Shown: positions 1 to 12,500 of the stretch, piece by piece
Position numbering within the stretch: position 1 is the first letter of the stretch
Layout: each line of letters opens with the position of its first letter
Position numbers and translations under genes: made by a program
Notes under the pieces: generated by a model
What the model saw: the letters and a program-made list of their open reading frames with translations, nothing else
What the model was told of the DNA's origin: nothing
Database searches by the model: none
Assembly (NCBI GenBank): GCA_018873245.2
Contig: JAEMBT020000002.1
Location: forward strand, 2,270,001-2,334,000
Length of the DNA stretch: 64,000 nt
Reading direction: 5' to 3'
DNA from: Archegozetes longisetosus
Lineage: Eukaryota > Arthropoda > Arachnida > Sarcoptiformes > Trhypochthoniidae

Positions 1-1121
1 TTTTACTTGACTGAAGTTAAATTTTTCACTGTCTAAATTAGAAAAGAATAGAAAACTACTTTTCTTCTAGCTTGGAAAGCAAATGGCTTTTCACTTGAAA
101 TTCAATTCAATTCAACTTTAAATATTATCCCGTTTATCAAATCAAAAACAAGTTTTTCAATTTGAGAATGATCTCAATTAGGGCTCTTGAATAACACTTT
201 AATTTCATAAGATAAATCTAGTTTTATGGTTCTTGTTCATGATTCAATCATTTTAAGTTATGCGTTATATATTTAAGTCAACAGTTATAAAAGGAGGAAC
301 GCTTTAAAAATAATTCAGGAAACTAAACAGCTCGTGTATTATTGTAGTGCCAAAACAGAAAACATTTTACTTCCCAAACCTGCTATGTTTAAAGCTTTTA
401 TATAGTGAAAAACTTATTCAGAGGTTTAAGCAAGAGCTTGCTTTTTAAGTCATAACAGAACAATAAATATCACAATTAAAGCAAATAAATTATCTACAAT
501 AAAATTTTTAAATGCATTTTGTAATCCTAATTAAATATTTACTCTTTCATCTTAATTTCATACCTGTTTCTGCTATAAGTTGAATATGAGAAGTCTTAAA
601 AGAAATACTAATCGATTATCATTACTAGTATAGATCAACTCTGACAACTTCCATGATGATCAGCCTTATTGCTAGATCAAAAAGTTAAACTTAAGAATTT
701 TCATATTCTCGCAATACCCACTTGAACTCAAATAACAGTCTTAGGATTAACTTAGATGAGTGACACTCGAATAAATATTAATTTTCTATGAATAGTCTAT
801 AAGTAGTAACTTCAAGCTACACCTCAAGTGATTAAAATGTGTTCTAAGTCAAAAATGATACATTCGCTAAAATTAAAGCTAAGTTTAAAATCTATTTAGT
901 TTAAATTGATCGGTTTCGTAGCTTATTCTATAAAAAAATTTAAGACTTTTAAATAAAACATAATTTCATTAATCCTTTTACGCACAAATATATCAACAGA
1001 AAATATTTTTTTATTGATGATAGCTTTAAATCTTAATGAATTAAAAATATTTACAAAATGCTAATGAAACAAATCAAAACTTTTCACATTCAAATTAATG
1101 AATGATAATCTCTAGTGAAAA
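1..1121. other. AT-rich stretch, nothing recognised
   Basis: I see no coding region, RNA gene or long repeat here. It lies downstream of the minus-strand gene that ends at 1122 and may include its 3' untranslated region. Confidence 0.5.
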
Positions 1122-1920
1122 TTAACTGGTAAAGTATTCAGTCCCATAGTCAGCGTTTAAATTTCCTGTCATAGAGGTTTCATCTATCGCATACTTAACC
1201 TTGATTCCAACTTGCTTATTCCTTTTATAGACAGGCATTTGAAAATCTTGGCCATGTACTTGAACGGGAACACGAATTTTTTTATAAAAAGTATGCGGAA
1301 CCTGTATATGCACTGGAACTGGAACTGGAACTAGAATATAGTGATTCTTTGGAACGATATGTGGAACAGGTATTAATCGAGGCACATATTTCACTTTATT
1401 CTTATCCTGACAATCCCCACCTCCGACTATAATCCTATATTCAAATTGAAAATATTTTTTAGAAAAATACTAAAATATATACTCTGTTTATTAGAAACTA
1501 ATCTATTAACACTCTTTTGTTATGATGACGTCGGTTGTTTTTCTTTATGATTGTAGGAGCTCCACAATTGTTCGTAATCAGAATCCTGAGATTTTTGATT
1601 TTGTTTGGGAAAAATTCACATAATGAAAAAGTGGAAAAATTTTGAGATTTAGCCTCAAAAAGTTAATGAAGTTCTAAGAAAAATGTTTTTTCATCAGACT
1701 CACAGTTCTTTCCCTTTACGATTCGCACTCCTAATATTACGACTATTTTTTATAATTATAGGCCCATTATTATTACCTATTATTCGTAGATTGGCGAAAA
1801 TTCTAAAATTCAAATAAATTTTCATATAATAAAATAAATATTCGAATTACCTCCAGATTCAACATTTAAAATAGAAACTAATATCACAAATAAGATTGAG
1901 TATGAAGTACATTTTTCCAT
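1122..1920 (-). CDS. Small secreted Pro/Val-rich protein, 3 exons (paralogue of 3197-4276)
   Basis: Family not recognised. Exon model: 1851-1920, 1704-1776, 1122-1434, all GT-AG and phase-consistent. Exon 1 begins with ATG at 1920 and encodes a hydrophobic signal peptide starting MEKCTSYS. Exon 2 encodes a short linker containing GPIIIKNS. Exon 3 opens with LIIVGGGDC and continues with a low-complexity Pro/Val stretch (VPVPVPVHIQVP, minus-strand codons around 1290-1340), ending GTEYFTS. The mature protein would be about 125 residues with very few cysteines. The neighbouring minus-strand gene has the same exon sizes, phases and conserved positions (signal peptide, GPIIIK, L-I-x-x-G-x-x-D-C), so the pair arose by tandem duplication. 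The third exon has diverged completely in composition. A secreted structural or host-interaction protein is possible, but no function can be assigned. Confidence 0.6.
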
Positions 1921-3196
1921 ATTCTTTATCTATTTGAGTTTCCAGAAGAAAATAATTTTACATTCATTCGGTCTAAATCTTACATAGAAATAAAACTATT
2001 TGAAAGACTTTCAGTATTTAAATATATATCCAACTATGAAGGGTTGGAATAATAATTTTCAGGTCAGTTATAATACATTTGTTTACAATGCTATTCAATC
2101 ATGACGATTGATAAGTAGCGAATATTTTACTGTTCATCAATTATAAATTTTTGAATGAAGATAAAACTAAGATCCAGATAAAAATCTGGTTCTTATATTA
2201 ATATTTAGCACATTTTTCAAATTAAGATATAAAATAATGAACTTCAAAATAAATTAAGTTTTTTTCTAACTTTATCTTATCGAAATTTTTCTTGTAAAAA
2301 CAAGTTACAGCGTATTTCATATTATTTTTTTAACTTAATCAACACTGATGTCATGCTTGAAATAAAATTGAATTAATTTTACAGACTTATAAACTTAATC
2401 TTTTGTTCTAAATAGTGACAGATTTCTTTTTAACGATATATAATTTCGTAAGAAACAAAATCATATCAATTTCTTAAATCTATATATGAATATTTATTGA
2501 CATCAGAAGGGTGAACGACTAGTTCTTATATTCAAATTTTATAAAATTGGTTGATATTCTCCATTAAAATGCTAATTTTCAACATGAATCTAAACCTATT
2601 AAAAATGAACTTTATGTGTCATGTCTATCATGCATGAAACTCATTGAATAAAACTATACGCTTGGACTATCTTTTGAATTGAAAGTGTACTGAGTGAACA
2701 AACCCAAAAATTTATTGATCTGATTTAATAATCAATTATTATTTTGTTGTAATTTTACTTTCCAAGTGAAATCATTTATTCAAATTAACTTTATCTATAA
2801 ATGGATATCAGCTCAACTTTTTTGCACTTGAGATGCCATCATAATGTCCTCAAATCGTGTTTCTACTATTGCAACCTTAATAATAGCTATCAACTAGCAG
2901 TCTCATCGCTAGAATGCTTCTTAAACTTAATGTAAGCCTCTATTAAGCCTACAATCGAATAGTATGCTTCCAAAGTGGAGCTTTTTACACAATAAAAATT
3001 TTTTCTCATTTTCGTTTGATTTTATCGAATCATTTATTCAACAATAAAATTATTAGATAAATCATACGTCGTTAATTTTTTTTATGTATTTAAAGATAGG
3101 TAATTGGAAATTATTTACAAAATACTTTTGACAATAAAAGTTTTTTCTTTGCATCACAATAGATGATAAGATTTTTTTCTAATATTTGATTATTGC
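1921..3196. other. Intergenic, AT-rich
   Basis: Apart from the promoter block of the downstream paralogue near 2019-2059, no gene or long repeat was seen. Confidence 0.5.
2019..2059 (-). promoter_or_regulatory. TATA-like box and upstream block shared with paralogue
   Basis: Read on the minus strand, a TATATATT-type box at about 2021-2029 lies about 100 bases upstream of the ATG at 1920. Just upstream on the plus-strand coordinates is GAAGGGTTGGAATAAT (2038-2053), which recurs almost unchanged at 4394-4408 ahead of the second paralogue. Confidence 0.45.
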
Positions 3197-4276
3197 TTAA
3201 GACAGTGTATGAGGTCGGAGTCTCAAATTATGCGATCCAGAGCGTCGAGAATGCTTAGCTTTATGTATGTTGCTTCGAGAGATTACATAGATTGGATATA
3301 CAGATCGTTCATATGCAATTGGTGAAGAGGTAGCTGATATTTTTCTAACTTTGCTATCCGATTCCGACTCTTGATTTCTTATGTAATTTCTGATCAAAGA
3401 ATTGATTGTGTTCTTATCCATTGAATTGTGGTCTACATCATACTGATCAACAGAAAATTCACCTGAAAGAGGATCATTCATATATTTCTGACCACTAGGT
3501 TGTCGATCTGTTGATTGTTCATTCGTGTAGTTTTCAGTATCAGATTGCTCATCGTTAGAACTATCATCAGTAGGGTTTTCACCCATATTGTATTCATCAT
3601 TCGCTTCTGGCTTACTCTTCTCAACAAACATAGGAATATTTTGAGGAGCATATCTTGTAAAGGGATCCACAACTTTTTTATGAACGGCACGAACAGAAGA
3701 AATTTTAACTGGAATATATTTTGGTAATTTTCGTGTATATTGTGATAAATTCATAATTTGAGATAATTTTTTATTATCCTTTTTAACTTCGCAATCTGCA
3801 AATCCTGCAAGTATTCTATTTTCGAAAAGGAAAATATAAAAAAATTTAATATTTTAACTTTTGATTATTTGATTACATACTAGTGCTTAATTTCAGTATA
3901 TTTCTTACTCAACGTCTCTTTCGAGATTTTACTAGAATTTGACTCCGGCAATTAATTGATATTAAAATTCTAACTCGTATTCTAATTTTTTTTCTATAAT
4001 TATGTGGTTTATGCTTTGAGAAGCTATTTAAAAATTTTTCAAACTTTCAGGAAACCATTAAATGAAAATTCATACTTACAGATCACTTTCCCTTGGATTT
4101 TCATCACCACTACTCTTTATGATGATAGGACCACGTTTTTTACCTTTTAAACAGTCAAAAGATTAAATTAAGATCAACTTAAAATATATCAATACGTTTG
4201 AGTTACCCTTAGATTCAACTATTATTACAAAAACAGTTATTATAAAAAACATTGAATAAAAATTAAAGACTCCCAT
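3197..4276 (-). CDS. Secreted acidic/polar low-complexity protein, 3 exons (paralogue of 1122-1920)
   Basis: Family not recognised. Exon model: 4207-4276, 4080-4143, 3197-3815. Exon 1 (ATG at 4276) gives a signal peptide beginning MGVFNFYSMFF. Exon 2 encodes KKRGPIIIKSS. Exon 3 begins LILAGFADCE and runs for about 205 residues. Its middle is rich in Asp, Glu, Asn, Ser and Thr, for example NPTDDSSNDEQSDTENYTNE. Its tail is basic and His-rich (KAKHSRRSGSHN) and ends RPHTLS. Exon phases match those of the gene at 1122-1920: 1-nt overhang after exon 1, 2-nt after exon 2. That match is the strongest support for both models. The protein is likely disordered and secreted. It could be a salivary, silk or cuticle-associated product; that is speculation. 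Confidence 0.62.
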
Positions 4277-4355
4277 GTTTTTCACTGAGAACTTCTAAAA
4301 AATATTTTTCATACAACTTCAAAACAAAATTAATGAGAATGAATTTGAACTTCTC

Positions 4356-4414
4356 CTTATATACCTTAAGGAAATTATGCGATTTCAATCAACGAAGGGT
4401 TGAATAATGGTTTT
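4356..4414 (-). promoter_or_regulatory. TATA box plus conserved upstream block
   Basis: On the minus strand GGTATATAAGG (4356-4366) lies about 80 bases upstream of the ATG at 4276. The block GAAGGGTTGAATAAT at 4394-4408 matches the one ahead of the paralogue at 2038, so the duplication carried its promoter. Confidence 0.55.
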
Positions 4415-7186
4415 AAATAAAGAATAGATTTATTTGATAAAAAAATTTGTCGATCAAGTTCTTAATTATTTGATATTTTCAATAATGATGGTCACAATTG
4501 AGTTACAAAGAGATTTTCACGCTTTACGCTCTCGAATCTGATAGACAATCAAATAATCACGAGAGATAAATAAAATATTCATTTGGAGTATAATTGACAT
4601 TCTGAAAAGCATTAATGCGCAGAAATGAAAGCTAACAGCCCATTATATTTAATTTGAATCAGTTTTTGTTTACGGTTTAAGAAATCGAAGAAAGAATAGA
4701 TTTTTTTAATAAGAGCTTTCTTCTATCTTACTATATTTTATTCTTTATCCAATTGAACAAACTTTTATAGAGCTTTAAAGCATTATCTATTCATAAAATG
4801 ATTGTGATATATCATCGAAGAAGCAAAAATTTTATGTATAATTGCAATGAAACTTTTATAGTTAAGTGTTTAAGAAAAAAGTTCTGAGTTTTTAAGATTT
4901 TTCGCATTAGCTTAACATATCTGATTCTCTCGTCAAATGATCAATAATTTCAATATAAAGAATAAAATTAGTTCATAAAATTAGATCTATTTTATGAAAA
5001 TATCAAAGAAATTAAAAATGATATTCCATTTTGTAAAAAATATAATGGTTCAATATTAGGTGAATAAAATCTTGGGATATTTGGATAAGTTTTTCGTTCT
5101 ATCATGTAAGTTTCACACTTCAATCTCTCTGATACTGTTTTTATCTTTAATCTTTTAATAATTTTATCAATGCGTTTAATGTTAACACTGTTTGGCGCGA
5201 TAACGTGTTAATTAAAGATTATATTCCATTTCAAGAGTTTCTTTTGTAGACCTATTTTGTAGTTAAATATTATGTTAATAAACTTATTAAACTTTTTGGG
5301 CGTATACCTTGTTATCGAGACCTCAATGAGCTCTTGAATAAAAGTCGATATTTATAGATTTTTGTAGGGCTGAGAAATTTATTTAAGAACATTTTCCAAA
5401 ATTTTGTTATTTTTGCAACCCTAGATTTTTGCATGGAAATTATAATTTCATAAACTTAACGTAGAACATAAGTTCAGGCTGTTGAATCTGAAAAATCTCC
5501 ACGAAATTTCACACTAAACTATGAAATCATAAATTGTTTTGCATTCAAAGTTTTTAACTACAGATAATATACATGAAGATAAATAAATGAATCAAACATA
5601 ATTAGAGTTTCAGTTCAAACACATCTTATTTTATTACTATTTTAAGTATTTGCTGTCTTTTTTACACTTTCGAGATATTTAGATGACAAAAGGGCTTATT
5701 AAAAATTTTAAATCTTATTGAAATACTAAGTAATCGATGCCAGTCTTAGGTTCGTTTACTATCAAAATTTTTGTCAAAATTTTTATCGGTAGGCTTATAA
5801 ATGAAATATCTTCAGATCAGAGCTCTTAATCTCACATATAAAATGAGTAATGAACTTTCTCTTTGAGGTATTCAATAATATTTAAGCTCTTTTTATTTAT
5901 AAAAATTTCAAAAACGTACAGAAGACAGTAAATTTTTCATTGGTGAGAAATTAAATAAAACATAATTAAAGCACAACTAAATGCTATTCCGTATGGTAAA
6001 CTAATTAATTGATGCATTTTCCATTCGTTTTTATCTCAATTTTTTCTCGTATTTTTTCTAATATAATAAGGATTCCAATAAAAATTACGACACTTATTCT
6101 CAACAATCTTTTATTTTATTAGAAAAGTTTGTTTTCTCCGAAGATTGAATGCATGAAAACCCCGATGATCACTGAAAAATTTCGACTCTGATCATGATAA
6201 ATAAATACTAATTTGAGAACTTTGGATATGTAAGTACTTTCAGTTCCAAGTTATGCGTTTAGTTTGGGACCTAGAGCTGGAGCGTCATAACAGAAAGTAT
6301 GCAAACTGGCCATAAGAAATTTTGGTTTTATTTTAAGTAGCTGTATTCACAAATTTCAATAGACTCTTGAAACAAAGCTTTTCAATATTAATACTGATTA
6401 CGCACTTCGTACTCATATCAATTTATTATAAAAGACGATGATTATAGCAAGTCTTGTATAAAAGCTTATATTATTACTCAAATGTCTCAAATACGAAACT
6501 TTTATCTCAATATCATTTTTCAAGATAATTTGAAATAAATTCTGTTTTAATTTTCATGTGAATAACAGATTAAAAAATTAAAGGAATAAAATGTAGGTTT
6601 AATTGAGAAAAGATTTGCTGTTATAAAATATGTGAATCTACATCATGCAGATTGTGTCATTTTCAACTCAAAACACAATTTAATTTTTCCTTCATCTATT
6701 GCGCCAATCACAAAGTTAAAATGTAATTAAGATCGAAGTGAAAAGAAAGTATCAAAAATTCTTTCAAATGTAAGAAGATTCATTCATTTATTTTTTAGTG
6801 ATCACTTATGTTCAGATCGGAGAAAAGAACACCTCGAAAATAATTTTTATTGAGATACTTAAAACCTATTTAGTTGTAAGTGCTTAATTTTAATGATTAA
6901 TTTTAAAATTTTTTTAGCTGTGTTCAGGTTTATAATAAGGTAATGGACAAAAGTCTTTAGACTGTCAATTAATCGATTTCTTACAATTACTATCCAGAAT
7001 ATTAACTTAAAAATCTGGTAACAATTTTTTCTCAAACTAAACATTAAAATGAAATTTTTTAGACTGGATTTTATCAAAAATTTCTTAAATTAAAAATTTT
7101 ATTAACCCATTAAATTAACATTGGTTTGAATGGGAATTCACAAATTGCGCACAACTAGAGATTAATTGTATTAAATCTGATTTTTA
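4415..7186. other. Gene-empty AT-rich DNA
   Basis: About 2.8 kb in which I recognise no coding exon. The only longer open frame (about 6859-7077, minus) is AT-driven and has no start context or family resemblance. Confidence 0.5.
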
Positions 7187-7425
7187 CCAAGAAATATTGA
7201 AATACTCATCAATTAGATTAATCAACATAAAAATCGCACAAATCGGACTATTTTTAATTATAGCTTAAGCCATTATTAAAACCGCGCCCCAGAAAACTCA
7301 TAGAATTCAATGGTAAACAAAGTGCCAACAAATACTCATGACCTAAACTACAATTAAAAGTAGTCTGATTTGTGCGATTTTTATGTTGATTAATCTAATT
7401 GATGAGCACTTCAATATTTCTCGGT
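7187..7425. repeat. Fold-back element, about 74-bp arms
   Basis: The left arm, about 7187-7260, starts ACCAAGAAATATTGAA and contains AAAAATCGCACAAATC. It pairs with a right arm at about 7350-7425 containing GATTTGTGCGATTTTT. The spacer is about 90 bases. It is MITE-like and carries no coding sequence. Confidence 0.7.
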
Positions 7426-8878
7426 ATGATTACTATTGTTATTTTAATCTATTTTAATGATTATTTATTGACTAGTTATATGTATTGACTTCAGAGTACC
7501 GTCCTTCGGTCTTTTAGACCTAAAGTCAGCCTTTTTAAGTTTTGATCGGTCCAAAGCTCCGGATCACATTATGGGTTGACATCATGGATCAACCTATTTG
7601 AGCTTTCGCAAGTAAAATTTAATTCTAACTTAGAATGTATCCATGAAAACAAGATCTTATCTCGTGGACAATCACGTGGAACATCGATGTATCTCGTCTT
7701 GTGAGACGAGACGAAATTAGTTTCACGTAAAATTAATAAGAGAAGAGATCAGCCCGCAAAAAATTTAATAAATGAAAATTTTTTCACTACAAATAATAAT
7801 CTGTCTACTTATCAAAATTACAATTAAAATGTTATAAAAATCATAATTAATGAGTAAAAATATGATGAAACACATTCTTTCTAACTAAAATAATTTAACG
7901 CAAATTATATGCCTTAATCTCAAGATAAAGGGCAAGTTACGAGGTTAAGATAAGAGTTTCCACAAGACGAGAGAGCATGAAATACAAAGTTTTGAAAAAA
8001 TATGAAACTAGACTAAACCACACTGGGCCGAGACGAGATCAAAACTCATAAAATCAAGTATTCTAGTGACTATTAGAATGTAACTAAATCTTGAATCAAG
8101 GGACAACTATTGCAATCGTCTTTTTGGTAGTCTTAAAATGACAACCCTAATTGACTTTAAAATGTAAATTAGACGTCGCTTACTTCATGTTAAAAGCGTT
8201 TACTTATAGTGCGTTATAGAAAGGCATATATTTAAATTGAAACTGACATTTCAGAACTGAGGCTTTTATATGCATGTATTTAAGGTGAACTACAAGTCAA
8301 AAATTAGTCTCGCATATTCTAAACATACTCATACGTTAAGAAATTCGAACAAATTATATAATTCAATAATTTTGAAAATATATTTAAATTTTTATGAAAC
8401 GGAAATTTTCATTCAATGGACAAAATGAAGTGAATATTGGGATAATTATCTGTTATACTACTCACAAGTTCCACTTGATTATAATAATGTGAAAATTTGA
8501 AAATCTAAAGCAAAAACTGAAAATATTTAGAAAATTATATAAGGTTCCCCATTTAAGTACTTTACTCCAGCTTTTTATCTGTTGAGGATGTTATCTTTGT
8601 TTCACAATTTCTCAGTGAATATTAAGAAGACTTTTATTGATGCCTTAGCACAACATTTTATGACAGTTCTGACTTTAAATACATTTAATTACCTCATGAT
8701 TGCCTAATAATTAGATTAGGTTAAGTTGATTTAATGTGAAAATTCGATTTTCTTTCTTATCAAACTAGAGCGAATATTAGTCAGAAATTAATCGAATATT
8801 TTAATGTAATTAAATGTCTGAATATAGAAATTTATATGAAAGTTGATGATTGGATGAAGAAATTTGATTAACTATTTA
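7426..8878. other. Intergenic, with one short perfect hairpin
   Basis: No gene seen. At 7692-7711 TCTCGTCT-tgtg-AGACGAGA is a perfect 8-bp stem with a 4-base loop, and related TCTCGT/GAGACGAG strings recur nearby (7950-8040), suggesting an old fragmented repeat. Confidence 0.4.
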
Positions 8879-9358
8879 GGTTGAGGAAAAAGTTTTGTCA
8901 TAAGTCTAAGCGTAATTTTTGATCTAATTTTTGACACTTTATCTATTATTAACAAATCCTTAAAACAGTATTGAACTCTAATTTAATGAATTTGCTAATT
9001 TAGACATGTCTTCAAAAGAGCCACGAGTTTGACTCCAAAGCTCACATCACTGTGCATATCCAGAAACGATGAGTCTCTATGCTTCTGGATATACACGAGT
9101 GATGTTTTCGTGAGCTTCGGCTACGGTTTTCTTGAGGTCAAACTCATAGAGCAAACAGTGGCGGATGTTCTCTTTGTTTGAAGACATGTCTAGGAATCAC
9201 CAGGAGTAATTTGAAATTGCTCTTTAGTTCATTAAATTAGAGTTCAATACTTGTGTTTGAAGTTTATAATTTGAAAGGATTTGTTAATAATAGATAAAGT
9301 GTCAAAAATTAGATCGAAAAATTATGCTTAGATTTATGACAAAACTTTTTCCTCAACC
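8879..9358. mobile_element. Palindromic mariner derivative
   Basis: Bounded by TA on both sides. The termini are GGTTGAGGAAAAAGTTTTGT and its inverted copy ending TTTCCTCAACC. The inverted similarity does not stop at normal short TIRs: it continues about 120 bases inward (the right arm has an indel of roughly 23 bases) and then into coding sequence. Both arms carry versions of the mariner transposase N-terminus. The minus strand of the right arm reads MSSNKENIRHCLLYEFDLK, the helix-turn-helix start typical of mariner, and the left arm holds a shortened inverted copy. It is non-autonomous, with no catalytic domain. A transcript of either strand would fold into a long hairpin. Confidence 0.8.
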
Positions 9359-9564
9359 TAAAATAGTATCAATATGATTAATCAAACTTTACGCCTAGTC
9401 ATTTAGAAGCAATTAATATTATCGTGTGTTTATTTATGTCTTATAATCATGACGTTGTTGAGTGATGAGATTTTTTCCGAGATAATAAGATTTTTTCAGA
9501 TAAAAAGTATTTTTATTGATATTTATACAACTTTTTTTTTATAAATGATAGCATTTAATAGATT

Positions 9565-12500
9565 TTATACATTAAATAAACCAATTAAAAGAACGAATGT
9601 TTTGACAAAGTTACCTGCTAACAAATAAAATTCGTAATTAGTTATCGGGAAGAAATCGAAACAATAGAAACAAATTTCAGGTCCTGATAGTTTCTCAATT
9701 AGAGATATTATTTTTAAGCGTAGAAAAGTAGAATCTATCGTATTCAGTGCCACAATTGAGTTTAATTTGATATATGGTGAATGAGCAGCTTTCATAACTT
9801 GACAACCAATAATGTTATGATAGAATACTAAATATCCTAGTTCTATGAACAAAAACAAAGCGAAAGATTTAACAAATATATTAGGTTTATCTGATATGAA
9901 GATCAGTAACGCAATGTCAAGTGCGGGCACTGCTGCATAATATACGGCTCCAATTATGTATTTGAAGTGATTATTTATTTTTGATATTAATGAACAGCAA
10001 TGATTGTGTTCTCTTATAATCATTTCTAAGAGCTTCTTATCACCTGTAAATTAAAAAATTTTGAATCATAAGTTTTGATTAATCTCTTAAAGTTTGGATT
10101 ATGGTAATACTAGAATTCATTTGCTTGATGCTGAAAGAAAATTATTTCAGGATACAGTAGAGAATATTTGGTGCGACTAGACTTTACTTGGCTAGAGATT
10201 TATATATTATTTAACTATTGCTTAAGCTGGTACAAATATATTACTCCTATTCTGAGCAAATGACCAGAACATCGATAAGACATGCCCAAAACCAGACTAG
10301 GTTTTATTTGTTCAGAAAACTTCACATAACCAAGCATGTCAAAAATATCTATGAGATACTCAAATGATAATTATAGCAATAATAACGTGCACTTCAAGCT
10401 TAAAATTTTTGCGAAAACATTAACCAGAATTTACTAGATCCGAAAATTCCGGAAAAATTGACAAATAAGCTAAGACTTCAGCTCATTATCAACCAATTGC
10501 ATAAAATTTCGTCTCTCGCAAATTCTTGCCTAATTTAGAAATTAAATTCAAACTCAAGACTGACATATTCGTTTTATCTTAATCACATCAACTAAACATA
10601 ACGTTTATGAATAAATTCAAATATCTTGATGATGAAAATTTAGAACAAAATTATAATTGTATCTGAATAATTTTTTCATTTTGAAATTCCAATAATCATT
10701 ATAATTAGAATAGTATGGTTTACAATTATATTAAGAACTGCTTATTTTGAACCCAGTTATGAACTGATTATGCTGACTGAAAATAAACCCGTTTCATACA
10801 CGCAAATCATAGAAGGACCATTTATTTCATCATTAGCAAAATATTAAAGATGAGAATTGAGCCATGAGAATTGAAAGATCAAATCATACTATTCTTGTTA
10901 TAATGATTATTTAACATTTATAAGAGATGTTATTCAGATGTAATTGTCATAACTTCCGATCACTATAATATTCCATTCGCAACCTAATTTATTCTTCTTT
11001 AGCCACAACAGAATGTTTTTGGTTTCGACTCGAGAATGCCTGGTTCGACCATGTAAGAAGAAATTAGGTCTGGTCAATATTGCTAACTTTTGTTCACTAC
11101 AATGCTGGACTAAAAATATCAAAGTGGGACCCTTAGATGAAAGTTTTGGTTTTTAATCCAAAATATGTAAGCAGTAAACATATTTTAAGTATACATGTAT
11201 TAAACATACATACATATAGTATTATTCTAATTTTGCTTCTTTAAAATATTATTACAATTTTCTTAATAGAATGCATAGAGATTTTTCCATAAATATTCTT
11301 AATTTTTAACAGTAATCTCTACAAAAAACTGTCCAGTTGACTGAATTCTCCAAAACTGGACTGTCTAGGTGCATACTGAACGGCTAGCAACGCTGGGTCT
11401 AAGCGACACCTGTGAGCTATGCTAGCAATGAGGTAACTACACAGGTTGAGGCAAAAGTTTTACTACTAACTTTTTCAAACCCAAATAGCTTTCTTACTAT
11501 AAAAGTGATATTCTTGGATTAGATGTTATCTTGTAGAGGTACTAACGGGCTTTTAATTCCTAAAAAGATTATCGAAACGGCTCTAAGTATTTAATAATCA
11601 TAGCGTTTTATCGAAAATAAAGTTTGGTTTGTAAGTGAAAATGTTGATAGAGGTGATATAACTTAACGATCTTGCACGATAAAGCTTCTTATAAAACTTG
11701 TGCAATTGACGATTTTCGCGCCGAAAATTCAATTGAAGTGCTGCTAAATCCCCCATATTCACCGCATTTAGCCCCTTGTGATTTTCGGTTATTTCCGAAA
11801 TTGAGAAATCACATAGTGAGTGAAAGTTTTCAATTAGATCTGCAGTTGAAACGTAGTTGATAGATTACTGAATGAGCTGCTAGAAAATGATTAGTTAAAA
11901 ATATTTGAAGAACTTACGAGAAGATGGGGGAAATGCTATAATGCAGATGGTATTTATTTCGATTGATTTTGATTAAAATTTACTGTAATTTATCATTATT
12001 TGAAAGCCATTAATAAAAATAAAAGTTAGCCGCTAAACTTTTGCCTCAACCGGTGTATATGCTGATTTTGTGCAAAATTCGAATGAACTTAAATTTTTTA
12101 TTAAATATCTAGGGAATCTTTGAGCTAAAGAGGTCAGGTTTATCACGCAAGTCCAGGAAACTTTCGCTTTTGATATGCTTACAGATTTTTGTAATTATCT
12201 TTAATGATGGATAAATAAAACCCTATTTGAAATTTTTTTAGCATTACTTTCAAATTGGAAGGCCTCATCCCCCAATATTACTATTAATGACCCTGGGGCT
12301 CACCTCTATCAGAGAAAACGGTTCTCATAACTGAATCATTCTGGACATATTCTAAATACCCTAACTTTCACGTGTCAAACCTTTTAGTTCTACTCCTTAA
12401 CCACATGGAATTTAAAGTGTGATTCTTCAGAGTGTAGGAAATTGCAGTAAGAACCAGATTAAACCAAACATTTTTGAATCTGACATAAATCAAACTAAAC

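Noticed and set aside
3515..3727. Plus-strand frame inside the secreted acidic protein gene
   Set aside because: Antisense shadow of exon 3; composition follows from the sense strand.
7692..7711. Hairpin considered as a transcription terminator
   Set aside because: Eukaryotic context, no poly-T run and no gene ending nearby.
10934..11122. 62-codon minus-strand frame in the receptor intron
   Set aside because: No splice phase compatible with the receptor exons and no recognisable domain.
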